Position numbers and translations under genes: made by a program. The notes beneath the pieces are model-generated. The model saw nothing but the letters and a program-made list of their open reading frames with translations. It did not search any database and was not told where the DNA came from. A DNA stretch of 64,000 nucleotides. Source: Dendrophyllia cribrosa. Lineage: Eukaryota > Cnidaria > Anthozoa > Scleractinia > Dendrophylliidae. Location: assembly GCA_024195265.1 (NCBI GenBank), contig JAJLRJ010000005.1, positions 30,350,536 through 30,414,535 of the forward strand, written 5' to 3'. The first letter of the stretch is position 1, and every line of letters starts with the position of its first letter. Shown here piece after piece: positions 1-10,751 of the stretch.

Positions 1-662
1 CGAAATTAGGATTGCGTTCTTCGAACGCGATTAGATTTTCTGGACTGAGTAAATATTGTAGTCTAGGTCTAAGTGCTTCAATTGATCACACACTAACTTT
101 TTGTTCTTTATCGCAATAAAAATACAGTAATTATTGTTCTTTTTTGGAGTGCACTAACTTAAAAGAATTTAATTTCAAAAATAATGAAGAATCAAGAAGA
201 CAATATCCGTAAACCCAGGGATGGCAATTTGCCGCCATTTCATCTTGGTGTTTTTATATTTACCTTTATAATTAAATTTGAGACTGCTATTTGGTTGATT
301 AATGCATATCTAATTACGTTTTTCCCGCGTTTTTTAGCTCTCTGAATGAGTCACGACGTAAAAAACATAAAAAAGTATATCAGTATGTACCGCTCACCTT
401 GTGGTAAAATAAACTGCATGTTTATTTTAAAACGCCGCAAAAGATAGACTACGAATTAAGTAAGAATATGACGCTAATTAAATGTTGGCAGTCTTATAAG
501 TGTCAAGTTTTTTTTATCGCGCGCCTTATAAATAAAAGAATAAAAAATGAACTCTACAAACGCAATATTTATAAGAGATAACGCTCAAAATAACAAAATG
601 CACTCGGTGCAGAATAAGAGGCATACTAAACAAAAGGCTACAGCAATGTCTGCAGACCCACC

Positions 663-693
<31 letters not shown>

Positions 694-1980
694 AAAAAAA
701 AAGAATAGGAAATCCTAGTAAAGACAAGTGAAATAATGCAAACGAATAAAAGTTTTAACAATATTCTTCCCTCTACCCTCTACCCCAACCCCAACCCTCG
801 AAATTTGCCGCCAAAAATTACACTCCCACTTCAACTTTATTGCACTAACTGTAACATGAGCCCAATATCCTAGAATGTTGGTCAGTGGTTGCCTTCGAAA
901 GATAAACATGGCGGTCGATTCTGACAAGCCGTTTCACGGTTTAGTCGTAGAAAAACATCCCTGTACGCTTCCTGTACGACTAATATGGAAGGCAAAACAC
1001 AAAGTTTATACCTTAACCTAATTATAAGCGACATATATGCAAAGTTTGGGGCCAGCGATTGTTTTTATCGTCTGGAAACATCGAGCGAATCCAACACGAT
1101 GAAGCTGTACAATATATGCTTGTAAGGTAAGTCAAGCTTTAATCGTTCAAAAACGTTTTATTCGCTTTAAAATGAAGCAAAATGCGTTTTAATTAGTTTT
1201 TCCTTTATCTCTGATGGTTTTAGATCCGTCTACGAGTGAGGATGCTACAAGGCTTCTTGTTGACGAGTCTTTCAAAATGGGGCAAAACTTGGATATTTTG
1301 AAAATTTGGCAAGTTCACACAGCTATAATTTTTTTACCATCGAGGTACCGCAAGGTTTCTTTCTGTAATGACATTCTCAATGTTACCTTCTTTCCAATTA
1401 TGTTGGTTTGGTTGAAATAGACTGCCCCACTTTTTCAAAAATAAAGTTTGAATTTGACCCATTTTCACGTGTTTCATGAAGCAGTGAGATATAGGGTTCG
1501 TTTTAGTTTCGCTGTGGGCTTGTTTTACACTCAATGTTTACAAAAGTCGCTTTATTAACTAAATAAGACATAATATTACTGATGGTGGTGTTTGTTTTAT
1601 AAAGAGTTTGTTAGTTCTTGTAAATTGATCTTCAAAGTTGCCTTAAATTTAAGCCTCGATATGGGCTTCCACGAGCGTTCGCTCGGGAGAACCGAAAATC
1701 TCTCAAAAATCGAAAGTTTTAAAAGATCCGGACAAACGGATTGTGGTTTTAGTATAAGTACATGAAAGTCTTCCAACACACAAGAAATGAGCGAAATCTA
1801 TTTTTCAAACCAGATCGGCCGGACCGCTTTTACGGAGACTGTCTCTTAATTATCTCCGAGAAATATTTTTATTCTAGAATTTAAATCAAAGTGCTTTATG
1901 GGCTATCTCCTGTAAGTTTTTCTCCATCATGCAATGCTGTCATATTATGTCCGAATACTGTGTTTGATGTTGCAATTGGA
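1..1980. other. No recognised gene; AT-rich intergenic or intronic DNA
   Basis: I see no family I can name here. A homopolymer junction of about 23 C followed by about 19 A lies at 661-702. A short open frame begins at an ATG at 908 (about 37 codons), and a GTAAGT donor-like site is at about 1,134. An open stretch at 1,214-1,420 follows an acceptor-like TTTTAG. The reading frames on either side of these sites do not join without a stop, so I do not call exons. Confidence 0.4.
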
Positions 1981-1988
1981 CATTTAGG

Positions 1989-2525
1989 TTAGAGTGCGTG
2001 GTTTCTTGAGTTCAATTTCTCTTTTGACAATTTTGTTTGCATGTAATTGGCAATGGTTATGCAGTCCTCTTGTCTTGTGTCTGGAGCAAATTTTAGTACT
2101 TTCAACTCGTCTGGATTTTCACCTGGTTTATTATCAAGAGCCTCATACAAACATTGTGTTACTGTTGCCTTCCCTAAATCCGCGCCACTACTTAAAAAGT
2201 GTCAATTGCTTCTCGTCGTTTTTAACAGAAAGTAACATATGGTAAAAAAACTCCATTTGTTCTCTGTTCAAAGATTGAACAAGTTCTCTGTACCTGTTAT
2301 CATCCATACGATTAATTACCTGCTTCCATTATGATTTGCTGTAGAAAAAATTCCAGCATTACTTAAAAGATTGTTCCCTTGGTGATTGTTATCTAAACAT
2401 GGGTTAAAACAACCAAACAGTTCACTGTATTGTGTTTCTCCACTTATATCCTGGTCATCGCTATGTTGAGCAGACGGAGCTACAGTATCTAACTGATCAC
2501 GTTCCTTATTTTCAGGATCTCCCAT
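1989..2525 (-). CDS. Hypothetical two-exon gene, 135 codons
   Basis: Unrecognised protein. Exon 1 is 2,525-2,320: it starts at an ATG in good context (GCCATGG), with an in-frame TAA nine bases upstream. It ends in AGCAG followed by a GTAATT donor (phase 2). Exon 2 is 2,190-1,989: it follows a pyrimidine-rich acceptor (CACTTTTTAAG) and ends in TAA. The 129-bp intron joins phase 2 to phase 2 and the CDS is exactly 408 nt, which is the main support. The first half is acidic and low in hydrophobics (starts MGDPENKERDQLD). The second half looks helical and charged (GKATVTQCLYEALDNKPGEN, then a lysine-rich end). No signal peptide or membrane segment is visible. It could be a small host gene or part of a transposon gene; there is no expression evidence. 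Confidence 0.4.
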
Positions 2526-2876
2526 GGCTTTTTCTTAAGATTTCTCCTTTCGTTTCTTTCGAATATAACATGTTTTACTTGCTGAAATCTCATTTCTACA
2601 TGGGATATAAAGCATCAAGAGCTCTCTGCAATTAGTCTTCAGCATCCTTTTTATTTAACATAACTAAATGAATGATTTAGCTTTCATTCTGCGAAGAAGT
2701 TTCATTCCTCCTTTCAAGTAAAATTCTTTACAACTTTGTTCTCTGTTCTCATTATTGGGGTCATCATCAATCTTATCGTCAAAATCTGTTTCAGGTGGAA
2801 ATCTAGTTCTTGTAAACTTACTCAGTATTCATCCCCTCATCTTAACTTTTGTTTGAATGTCACTGTTAACAAACAG

Positions 2877-3140
2877 TTATACCAAGAACAAAAATGAACT
2901 AAACATAGTAACGTTGCTAGAGCTGTCGTGGTCGTCTTTGGCATTTTCATTCTTGGATCTTAGACACTCATACATCTCAGTGTGACGAAGAAACACTCTT
3001 TCACAAGCCTTGCACGTCGCAGACTTAGACACTGCATCACGAACTAAGAAATTTACTGATCCTAACATTTTCATAGCGATAACATAAACTTATTTATCTT
3101 GCAACAAGGCTCTGAGCCAAAAAAAACCTAATATATGCCT
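2877..3140 (-). pseudogene. Copy 1 of a duplicated small-gene segment
   Basis: The minus strand reads an open frame ending in a Cys-x2-Cys...His...Cys cluster (CKACERVFLRHTEMYEC) and a stop near 2,877. The same segment occurs again at about 4,250-4,440. This copy lacks about 170 bp that in copy 2 encode a hydrophobic stretch, so it looks like a decayed copy. The family is not recognised. The cluster resembles a small zinc finger but is too short to assign. Confidence 0.3.
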
Positions 3141-3221
3141 AATGGTAATCTAACGGGACAAATATCTCGCAGGTCTACTCGGGAAAGCTATTCTAAAGGC
3201 TACTTAATACATTTTGCGACC

Positions 3222-3562
3222 CCGGGGGGGGGGGGGGGGGGGGGGGGGACTCCCATATTAAAATGACGGGGATGCTCGTCGTACCTTTTAGGGGTCAAAA
3301 TTTGTACATTGGTACCCTTAGGGTGCTAAAATTCAAAATGACCACCGTTGGAATTATCGCGGTACCTTTTAGGGTATTTAACAGAAAAAATATGACAGAA
3401 TATGACATGCATTGTTTAAGAATTGGTTCCTCTTAGGGGTAGAAATTCACTTGAGCCACACCCATCAAACAAGATTCTGGCACCTTTTGGGGTGCTTTTC
3501 GAAAATTTCCGACGAGCACCCCCGTCGTTTTTATATGGAGTCCCCCCCTCCCCGGGTTTGCG
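3222..3562. mobile_element. MITE with G-rich terminal inverted repeats
   Basis: The left end reads a long G run then GACTCCCATATTAAAATGACG and a TGCTCGTCG block. The right end is the inverse (CGACGAGCACCCCCGTCG, then GGAGTCCCCCCC). Flanks TTGCGAC (left) and TTGCGCC (right) look like a 7-8 bp target duplication; the paralogous segment at about 4,690 reads TTGCGACTAGTGGG without the insert. Inside are at least four degenerate copies of a motif like GGTACCTTTTAGGG spaced about 50-60 bp apart. No coding capacity. Confidence 0.75.
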
Positions 3563-3844
3563 CCTAGTGGGAGTCGTGTTTGGCTTGTCTCTTTTTATAT
3601 TTCTTTGTCATTATTTTTTACAGAGACTATACCGTGAAATGTTGCTTATAAGCCCTGGGCTTATGTAACTTCGTAAGGGGGTTTTTGGCTGGCAAGCAAA
3701 ACATATTGCCATAAAGAAGCGTTCTTTCAGTTAATTTCATTTTGGAGTAACTTTTATAAAGAATTTCTGTTAAGGAATTAAGAAAGGAATAAGGAATTAA
3801 TGGGTATAACCGGAGTAATGTTTTGTTACTGATGGGCCTATAAC

Positions 3845-3940
3845 CGGGTGGGCTTTTTTTATTTACTCCATTACTCCATTTACTCCATTATTATGGAATT
3901 ACTCCGTTATTATGGAATTACTCCGTTATTATGGAACGCA
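3845..3940 (+). repeat. Short tandem repeat, about 19-bp unit
   Basis: Repeats of TTACTCCGTTATTATGGAA, three near-identical units preceded by degenerate TTACTCCATT copies. Confidence 0.8.
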
Positions 3941-4341
3941 TAGAGCACTACATTACTTCACGAAAATTACACGCTTGTTGTACAAAAGATACGTAGTGTA
4001 GTCACGTGCATGTCTCGATGAATTCAAGATACATTGGTACAACTCTACAAGTGAAGCTGTTCTTCGCGTACAGAGGATATACTATTGGATGCAGTGATCG
4101 TAATGCCATGATAAGACAACGGAAGTTCTGTCTAGCTCCAAGTCACTACTCAACAAAAGAATAAACTAAAGAGCTAAAACTAACTGCAAGAAGTCGTGAT
4201 TCCAATATAGGAACATGACAAGAGCTTATTACTCCTGAACATGATTGCATTTTCATTCTTGGATCTTTAATAGACACTTACATCCGTGATCAAGAAACAC
4301 TTTCTCACAAGTCTTGCACGCCGCAGGCTGTGGACACTTAA

Positions 4342-4530
4342 TCACGGCCTATTTACTGATCCTAATATTTCCACAGCGGTAGCATAATCTTCAGCCGATT
4401 GCCATTTATTTTGCAACACGAGTCTGAACCAAAGAAACCCTAATATATGCCAGGACAGTGCAGCGAATACGTAGAGAAATAAAATAATTATAATCATGGC
4501 TATGGCATGAAACCTCCGGGATCCTGTCAT
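4342..4530 (-). CDS. Small hydrophobic ORF, copy 2 of the duplicated segment
   Basis: A 62-codon frame with a strongly hydrophobic stretch near residues 10-36 (IAMIIIILFLYVFAALSWHI), which would fit one membrane helix, followed by a polar tail. A TATA-like TATAAAAAGAGGC lies about 200 bp upstream on the same strand. A second frame overlapping its 3' side encodes the Cys-rich tail seen in copy 1, so a one-base frameshift may have truncated an original longer protein. I do not recognise the family. It may not be expressed. Confidence 0.25.
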   Translation of the reverse strand: MTGSRRFHAIAMIIIILFLYVFAALSWHILGFLWFRLVLQNKWQSAEDYATAVEILGSVNRP

Positions 4531-4739
4531 TAGAGAAATTACCCAAAGATCAATAGGTCAATATTATCGAGCAAAGTAGATAGATAATTGCGACTTGTAA
4601 CATCCTAACAGTGATCTATAGCAAGGGACAAATACCTCGTAAACCTACTTGGGAACGCTATAAAAGGCTTTTAAATACTTCTTGCGACTAGTGGGAATCG
4701 TGTTCGGCCTGCCTCTTTTTATACTACTATATATAAAGA

Positions 4740-6340
4740 GCTTATAAAGCGTAAATAAGACATTTCACAGATTCGAATACCAGATATATTAAAACCATCG
4801 ATAAGAAAAATCTAAGGACTATCCGTACCTCAATTATCTCTTTAAGCGGAGACTAAATTGGGCACGAATCTTCTGACCAAAATGAACCAAAATGAGGCCT
4901 AAAAAAGTAAAAACAAAAATGAACCAAAACCCTGAACCTCACTGAAACCTAACTGTTTGAAACTGGTTTGTTTGACCTGGAAAATCAACCTAATGACACT
5001 TATTGCAAAACTCTGCTTAATCATTTCTAATGATATGGCTCAAGAAAATAAAACAGGTTTGTTTAATGAGATTGATTCTTTCTGTACAAACTTCAATATT
5101 GACAAGACTGCGATAAACTTAAGCAACCCATCTTTTTTCTTGTCAAAGGCGAAACAGAATATTTTTACACGTCTAAAAAAATCAGATAAAAAGACAAACA
5201 GGAACAGGTCACAAATGTTTCACGTGATTTGGCCGTAAACCGATATCTATGGAATGCTAGAGATCGTTTAATTTTACAGTATTTTATATAATTAGCGGTC
5301 ATTTGAACGTGTATCAGTTTGTTCTTTTACTTATCAAGGCATGAAGAACAGAAGAAGTGAAGTTTAAATGGGCAGAAGCTCGCAGTTTTAGCCGACAATG
5401 ACTGTGAGTTACTTCCCGTCGTATACAACTGTGCGTGACAGACCGCACGTTCACAATGGTTATACAATATGCTTTATGATTTTTCCGAATGTAACGACAG
5501 ACCGCATGTTTATAATGGTTACAATATGCTTTATATTTGTCTGAATGTTACGAACTTCAGCAGCCACAACATATCAAGTTGAATCGCAAATATAACGTTT
5601 GCTAAAACTTGAAGGATTTTCAAAGTTTTTACAGACTAGCTAGTCTTCAACACGGAGGAAAATCGGAAAGCCAGTTAAGTGAAATCTAACTGCAAATGAT
5701 TCATGACTGAAGTCGTTTCGCTCGATCCTAAGTGTACGGTTTTATATGCATCGATCATTCGATGGTAAGTTCAGTTTTTCTCAATTGTGTTGGTTTTGAT
5801 GACCAAAAATGTTTGTTGAATAGCTTTAGATGGAAAGCTTCAGAGCCATAGTGTGTTTAGAACATTTTTGTTTATCTACAATAAATTAACAGCACTAGAT
5901 TCATGTGGTGCAGTCACTTCAATCGAACGTGACGCATCGCCCTGAAGACGTGAGAATAACTAAATAAATTATTATATTATACATCGGTGAGATTGGCAGA
6001 AATCTGAATTCTGTTCTCTTGCGCTACGCTTAGCCGCACAGAAATCATTTCCAATGTAACACTCACACGAGTTTGAGGAGGGCCCGCCAGTAATCATTGC
6101 TACAGAATGTGTACATATATCAAAGATACAATATAAATATAATGTATTCTAACTAAGATGAAACACATGCTGCGATTGCAGTATATCGTAAACACAATTT
6201 GTACATAACTGGTGCGTATAATGATAATAACCTGGGCCAGAAAAATATGCAGAAATGAAAAGTAGCCCCGAGGAACAACCTCGTCGTAAGAATACTGGTA
6301 GGCTTCAATAACGAATGTGAATCAAGGAGTGGTATAAATA
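4740..6340. other. No recognised gene
   Basis: AT-rich DNA. A local tandem duplication of about 65 bp lies at 5,430-5,555 (units beginning GACAGACCGCA and containing CAATATGCTTTAT). The open frame at 4,957-5,238 is lysine- and asparagine-rich and matches nothing I know. Confidence 0.4.
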
Positions 6341-6348
6341 CCACTCCT

Positions 6349-6645
6349 GTGCATATGACACGCATACCGTTATGCGTGCCCCAAGGGAAATACATCATAC
6401 GACTGACTGAACATAAACGGGCGACCAAAAATGGTGATATCAACAATCACATTGCTGAACACCATTTACACGCGAATCACAAAATTGACTGGGACTCTGC
6501 CGAATGCGTTACTTACAGAACGGACTACTACAAACGACTTACTCTAGAAAGTTGGTTCACTAAGTTAGAACAGACACCACTGAACAGACGCCTACAGCTA
6601 CCTGCGGCTTACAAACGACTTGTCAACAAAACAGACAAACAATAG
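6349..6645 (+). pseudogene. Penelope-like element: GIY-YIG endonuclease C-terminus
   Basis: The 98-residue frame matches the C-terminal part of the GIY-YIG endonuclease domain that ends Penelope-like retroelement proteins. Visible marks are LTEHKRATKNGDINNHIAEH (conserved Arg/His helix) and IDWDSAECVTYRTDYYKRLT followed by the ESWF..LEQTPLNR tail. The reverse transcriptase and the GIY and YIG strands are missing, so the copy is 5'-truncated. In the intact family this domain makes the nick used for target-primed reverse transcription. The downstream 300 bp continue as the element's 3' UTR and carry a hammerhead-like motif. Confidence 0.75.
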
Positions 6646-6960
6646 ACTAAACTCAACGACAAATTTGACTAACAATACGACTACAGAAATTACACTAACA
6701 ATACACGGATCGAAACGCACCTATCACTGACTTGAGTCTCTACAGCCAATAACATCGTGGCTAAACTGACCAATGACAGCTATAACTAGACGTATATAAC
6801 ATCAACTGACCATTCACAATTCACATGACTCTGAAGATGACTTCCGCTCAGGTTGTCGAAACGTCAGTCGATGTCAACAACAACAGTTCTTCTCAGAACT
6901 ACACTCACCCGGACGATCACAAACGACAGACTACTCATAGTATTGTCATAATTTCTATAC
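6646..6960 (+). mobile_element. 3' UTR of the Penelope-like element
   Basis: Non-coding continuation of the Penelope relic, ending in an unstructured CA-rich stretch (TCAACAACAACAG... CACCCGGACGATCAC). It contains the hammerhead-like core at 6,823-6,874. The exact 3' border is not visible because no target duplication is evident. Confidence 0.55.
6823..6874 (+). ncRNA. Hammerhead-ribozyme-like motif (type I, intact core)
   Basis: The core reads CTGAAGA (fits CUGANGA) at 6,831-6,837 and GAAA at 6,858-6,861, followed by CGTC with cleavage expected after C6865. Stem I pairs GACT (6,827-6,830) with AGTC (6,866-6,869), and ACAT with ATGT beyond one bulged G. Stem II pairs GAC (6,839-6,841) with GTC (6,855-6,857), plus an inner CC/GG. 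Stem III is only the palindrome ACGT, so cleavage would need a dimer (double hammerhead). Hammerheads are known in Penelope-like elements; a second copy here (17,523-17,572) keeps the fold with different stem sequences. Confidence 0.7.
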
Positions 6961-7177
6961 GAAACACTTGGAGAACATTCATATATAGAAATACATGTGA
7001 GAAATATTAGAAGATCTGGTTGAAAATTAGGCTCGACAGCCGTTGTTCGGGGAACGAGCCCGCGCTCCTTCCCCGAAAAAACGGCTGGACGCGTAAACTT
7101 GTTACTGTTAATTTCCTTCAATCAGAAACTTTCCTACTCAAATCGAGCAGGCGAATAAATTATTTTTCTAGAAAATA

Positions 7178-7746
7178 ATGGCGGATGCGTAGGAGTTGTT
7201 TGATTTGGCGTGCGATCGTGTTGTAGAGGGATTTAAACTTGAAAATCTCAAAGTTTTACAACGGAAAACCCTGGAATAGCTGGTTGACGGTGAAGATTTG
7301 GCAAGTCCCTTATTTTCCAATCCGCACCGATGATTTTCAATTTTGGGAAAACGACGAGTTTTAAGTCCATTGCTGTCGTTATTTCACCCCTGACTTCGCT
7401 AATGGAAGATCAAGTAAAATTCCGAAAATCAATAGTCATTGCTGCCGAGTTTATTTGCGAAGATCAAAAGGACGAGAAGGAGAAAAAAGCCGTTAAAAGG
7501 GGCGACTGCGAGATCGTTTTTGGATCACCGGAGCCATTTTTGTGTTTTGATCGATGGAGGAAGATGTTGTCGAGTGAAGTCTATGAAGAGAGATTGTGCC
7601 TCATTGCTGTGATGAAGCTCACTGTATTTTACACTTATATACATATAGACATATATATTGATAAGATCTCGCGCGACCTCACGTGTGTGAGGTCGCGATG
7701 TGACCTATTTGTGATAGATGTGATTTATTCCGATGTGTGGAAATAA
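7178..7746 (+). pseudogene. RecQ-type DEAH helicase fragment, broken
   Basis: The long open part (from 7,330) reads IAVVISPLTSLMEDQVKF, the motif Ia region of RecQ-family 3'-5' DNA helicases, then GDCEIVFGSPEPFL (motif Ib region). Upstream, 7,297-7,308 encodes FGKS, the end of a Walker A box, in the same frame. Earlier, from the ATG at 7,178, a different frame reads an N-terminal segment ending LVDGED, with stops at 7,190 and 7,277. The loop between GED and FGKS appears deleted. At 7,611-7,622 the bases GATGAAGCTCAC spell the DEAH box, but one base is missing just before, so the frame leaves it. Motifs III-VI are absent. It is a dead fragment, not a working helicase. Confidence 0.75.
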
Positions 7747-7756
7747 TTATACGACT

Positions 7757-8217
7757 TCTTAAAGTGCATATGAAGTAATTTTTTATTTTGTCTTTTTTTG
7801 GAGGCTATTATGCCTTTATTTCGAAATGATAAAAGAAATTTGTCACAGAAAAATTTAAGGCCTCTTTTTTGCCGTCCAAAGTAGCACAATTTTCAGAAAT
7901 CAGTGTCCCGGAGACTGGGAACGAGGTTTCGAAATCCATTGTGTTGATGACGTAGAAAATACTTGAGATTCGTTTCTTCAAAAGAATGCCGCCATGATAC
8001 TCGTGAGTTGAAGTATTTTCTACGTCACAGCCTTGTAATACAATAGCTTTGGCCGCGCGCTCGATAGAGACACTTTCTGGCGGAAAATGCAAAACTTTCA
8101 AGCCGAATAATTTCACAATGGGAAGGATCTTTTCGATGAAACCCACAAATTTAGATAAAGAAAGTAAAGCACTATCAAAACATGGAAATATTTTTTTTAC
8201 TTCATATGCACTTTAAA
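7757..8217. mobile_element. TTAA-flanked MITE
   Basis: The ends read TTAA|AGTGCATATGAAGTAA and the inverse TTACTTCATATGCACT|TTAA. The TTAA duplication fits piggyBac or Kolobok-type transposition. Inside is a shorter inverted pair around TATTTTCTACGTCA and TGACGTAGAAAATA (about 7,945 and 8,010). There is no transposase. Confidence 0.75.
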
Positions 8218-8224
8218 TGTCTCA

Positions 8225-8432
8225 CTCAAAATCTTGTAAGACTCAGTTTATTTATTTATCTACCAATTTATTTATCTCCGTATATTGTTTGTAATGTGAT
8301 TTCCTATTTATTTATTTATTTATTTATTACTAAAAGAACACGCCTCGATTAGCTTGATGCTACCTGCGGGTGCCTATAATTTTGTAAATAGTTTATTTGT
8401 TTAATAAAAGATTGAAGATTGAAGATTGAAAG
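8225..8432 (+). mobile_element. LINE or SINE 3' tail
   Basis: TTTA-rich stretches lead to a unit with TAGCTTGATGCTACCTGCGG and a terminal (AGATTGA)3 repeat at 8,408-8,429. Short 7-8 bp 3' repeats after an AATAAA-like signal are typical of CR1/L2-type LINE tails. No coding sequence is attached. Confidence 0.55.
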
Positions 8433-9285
8433 ACATATCCGGTGACCAGAAACGATGCATAAATTAAATTTTGAATTTACGTCAAAGACACGATCGGTGG
8501 CCCGCGCGTCCAGCTGTTCTTTTCGGGGAGGCTCACAGATCGGACGCAAGAAAGCGGCGGAAATCGAGCCTAGTTGAAAATGCAGATAATAGAGACATGA
8601 ATTGGGAAACACGCAGAAAAAAGGTCAAGTGGCGAGTTAACCTGCAATGCATTCGTTAAAGATGTGATGGTTTAAGTGTTAAGAACTAACATTTAAACGG
8701 AAATATGTTTTAGGTGGCATTATACACTATCTTCTTCGACTCATGTTTGATCTGGTCTCACCTAGTGTTTACTCTTGAATAACTTATTACGAGGAGTATA
8801 GATCGCATGAACGAAACTCTAGAAGGTACCACGTGATAATGATTTTCTCGCCGTTTCTCACTCAGTTTTCACAGCTATTTGTAAAAGCCACCTATTACAC
8901 TACGGAATGTCTAGTGTTAAAACTAAATAAACCATCTGAAAGCAACATCTCCGCGGTATGGCCAATACCTTACGCATGCGCATAGCCATATCACCCCGGC
9001 AGTGGCAGCCATGGACAGCTGTTTCGTCCTTGTTAGGACTCTTTAGCATGGCATAGCCGTCGAACCCCTACACGACCCAAAAGTACGTTACTGTTCTACT
9101 CAGTTGTTCAACAACGTGATTTGTGAACTGTATTCTTTAATTAGTCCACTTATGCTAAGAAAAATAATTCAGATTGCTGTTAGTTTTCTATCTTGCTTCC
9201 TACAGATTACCTTCATCGTATGCTCAATGCTAGACAAAATAATATTTAAAAAAAAACAATGTATTCTACAGTGTGGAGTAGTTTT

Positions 9286-9629
9286 AAAAAGCCCGTTTAC
9301 ACATGCGATTTTTGATGCGATTTTTGTCGCGCTCTCCAATGCAACTTTTGTCCCGCTCTCCAATGCAACTTTTGTCCAGCGAAAGTGTAAACTAGCGGCG
9401 ATTTCCTGTGCGATTCGGGTACGACATTTGCTTTGATTTGCCAAGTTGCATCAGGTTTCGAACATGTTCGAAACCTCTGCGACATCGCGCGACAAATCAC
9501 GCCCAAATTGCACTGAAATCGCCACCCGTTGACACATGCGATTTGAAGATCCAACTTGCGCGCTACAAAAATTGCATCGACAAGTGCGACAAAAATTGCA
9601 CAAAAAATCGCCTGTGTAAACGGGCCTTT
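9286..9629. mobile_element. MITE with 25-bp terminal inverted repeats
   Basis: The left end AAGCCCGTTTACACATGCGA is matched by the inverse CGCCTGTGTAAACGGGCCTT at the right. There is a 24-bp internal direct duplication (CGCTCTCCAATGCAACTTTT unit) at about 9,330-9,377 and a perfect 24-bp palindrome around GTTCGAACATGTTCGAAC at 9,451-9,474. No coding capacity; the target duplication is unclear. Confidence 0.75.
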
Positions 9630-10740
9630 CTAGTAGAGTTCTTGTTTAAAATCGGTTAATCCCGGTCAATATGCAGGGATTTGTTTCTTATTTTACTTGG
9701 AATTTTTTAATAGCGCGATCTAAAATAATGAAACATATTTAAAAACACAATCTACGGCGTTCTTGAAACTTTTTAAACAGGGACATGGCCTGCCACATTT
9801 ATTGCTCGTGGCGCCAACCGACAAGTTATCATGGTTATAGATTTCACTGATTGGTTAATTGACACGCGACTTCATGATCTCGCTCTGGCGAAAAAAATCT
9901 CTCCGTGTTTTGACTTAAGAAGCTGAAGGAAGATTTGCTGCATACCAGTTTTCAAAACAATGCAAGGCGTTCATGGATGGAGAGGACCGTTTGATATTGT
10001 GTTCGCCGCTTATTGCTGTAGGATTTTTGTTCCGGCAAATTTTGTGTTTTATGTAACTTGCCATTTCAGTTAGTGATCGTGGTTTCAAGTGTCGGCTACT
10101 GAATGAAGTGAATGTAATGTAGTCTTACTTTTCGGATATAGTTTTATGTTTTTCCGTAAAAGCACTCAAACAATCGGGAATCTATGCTGCAATCAAGACG
10201 CCATGAGTTAGAGCTGTGTACAGCTTCTTGTTAATGCAATCCATCTCTAGACGGTTTGCAACACTGAGTATAAAGAATACCCAATCTCGTGTTCTGAAAT
10301 AGAGAAATTCAAGCCCTCGGCCTTGAAAGTGATTTTTAAATCATCAGCAAGAGAGGTTAACTGTCCTGTAGGTAACGGTAATCCCATTCCTTAGACTTCA
10401 AAGTTGTTTGCAGAAACTATTGTCTTTCCGATAGACCCTAAGAAACGAGGGAAAAACTTCTAGAATTTAATTTGATAAGTTATTTTCGATTGCTGAAATC
10501 TTCATAGGAAACACATAATAGTATACAAAAAAACTGCCGCAACTACAAATCTTCAATATGTGCTTTGTTGACGGCAAACCAAAGCGATCAGTATAAAACT
10601 ACATAGATTGATAGCAAGGAAAGTTATTGTCTTCTTGGAAGGTCTGCCATTTTCGTCAGGAGCACAGTGAACAGACCCGGTAGAAAACAAAAACGATCCC
10701 CCACCCCCCACCTAAAGTAACAAGCGAACGCTGGACTACT
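9630..10740. other. No recognised gene; 3' flanking intron or intergenic
   Basis: I found no further sushi, HYR or EGF exon on the minus strand here. If the SVEP1-like gene continues, its next exon lies beyond what I can identify. Confidence 0.4.
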
Positions 10741-10751
10741 TCAATACTTAC

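Larger units (their letters stand above)
2935..4730. repeat. Direct segmental duplication (two diverged copies)
   Basis: The stretch 2,935-3,620 is repeated at 4,245-4,730. Matching blocks include TTTCATTCTTGGATCTT, TTTACTGATCCTAA and CCTAATATATGCC. Both copies end in a TATA-like box read on the minus strand (TATAAAAAGAGGC type). Copy 1 carries a MITE at 3,222-3,555 and a deletion of about 170 bp. Copy 2 serves as the empty site for the MITE. Confidence 0.75.
7067..8531. mobile_element. Inverted-repeat unit enclosing a helicase pseudogene
   Basis: 7,067-7,093 (CCTTCCCCGAAAAAACGGCT then GGACGCG) is an imperfect inverse of 8,505-8,531 (CGCGTCCAGCTGTTCTTTTC then GGGGAGG). Between them lie a RecQ-type helicase fragment and a separate TTAA-flanked MITE. 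I see no clear target duplication. The pair may be the termini of a non-autonomous DNA element that captured a helicase gene, or they may be unrelated fragments. Confidence 0.4.

Noticed and set aside
908..1134. Short ATG frame (MAVDSDKPFHG...) and a nearby GTAAGT site as a first exon
   Set aside because: No reading frame crosses the donor into the open stretch at 1,214 without a stop.
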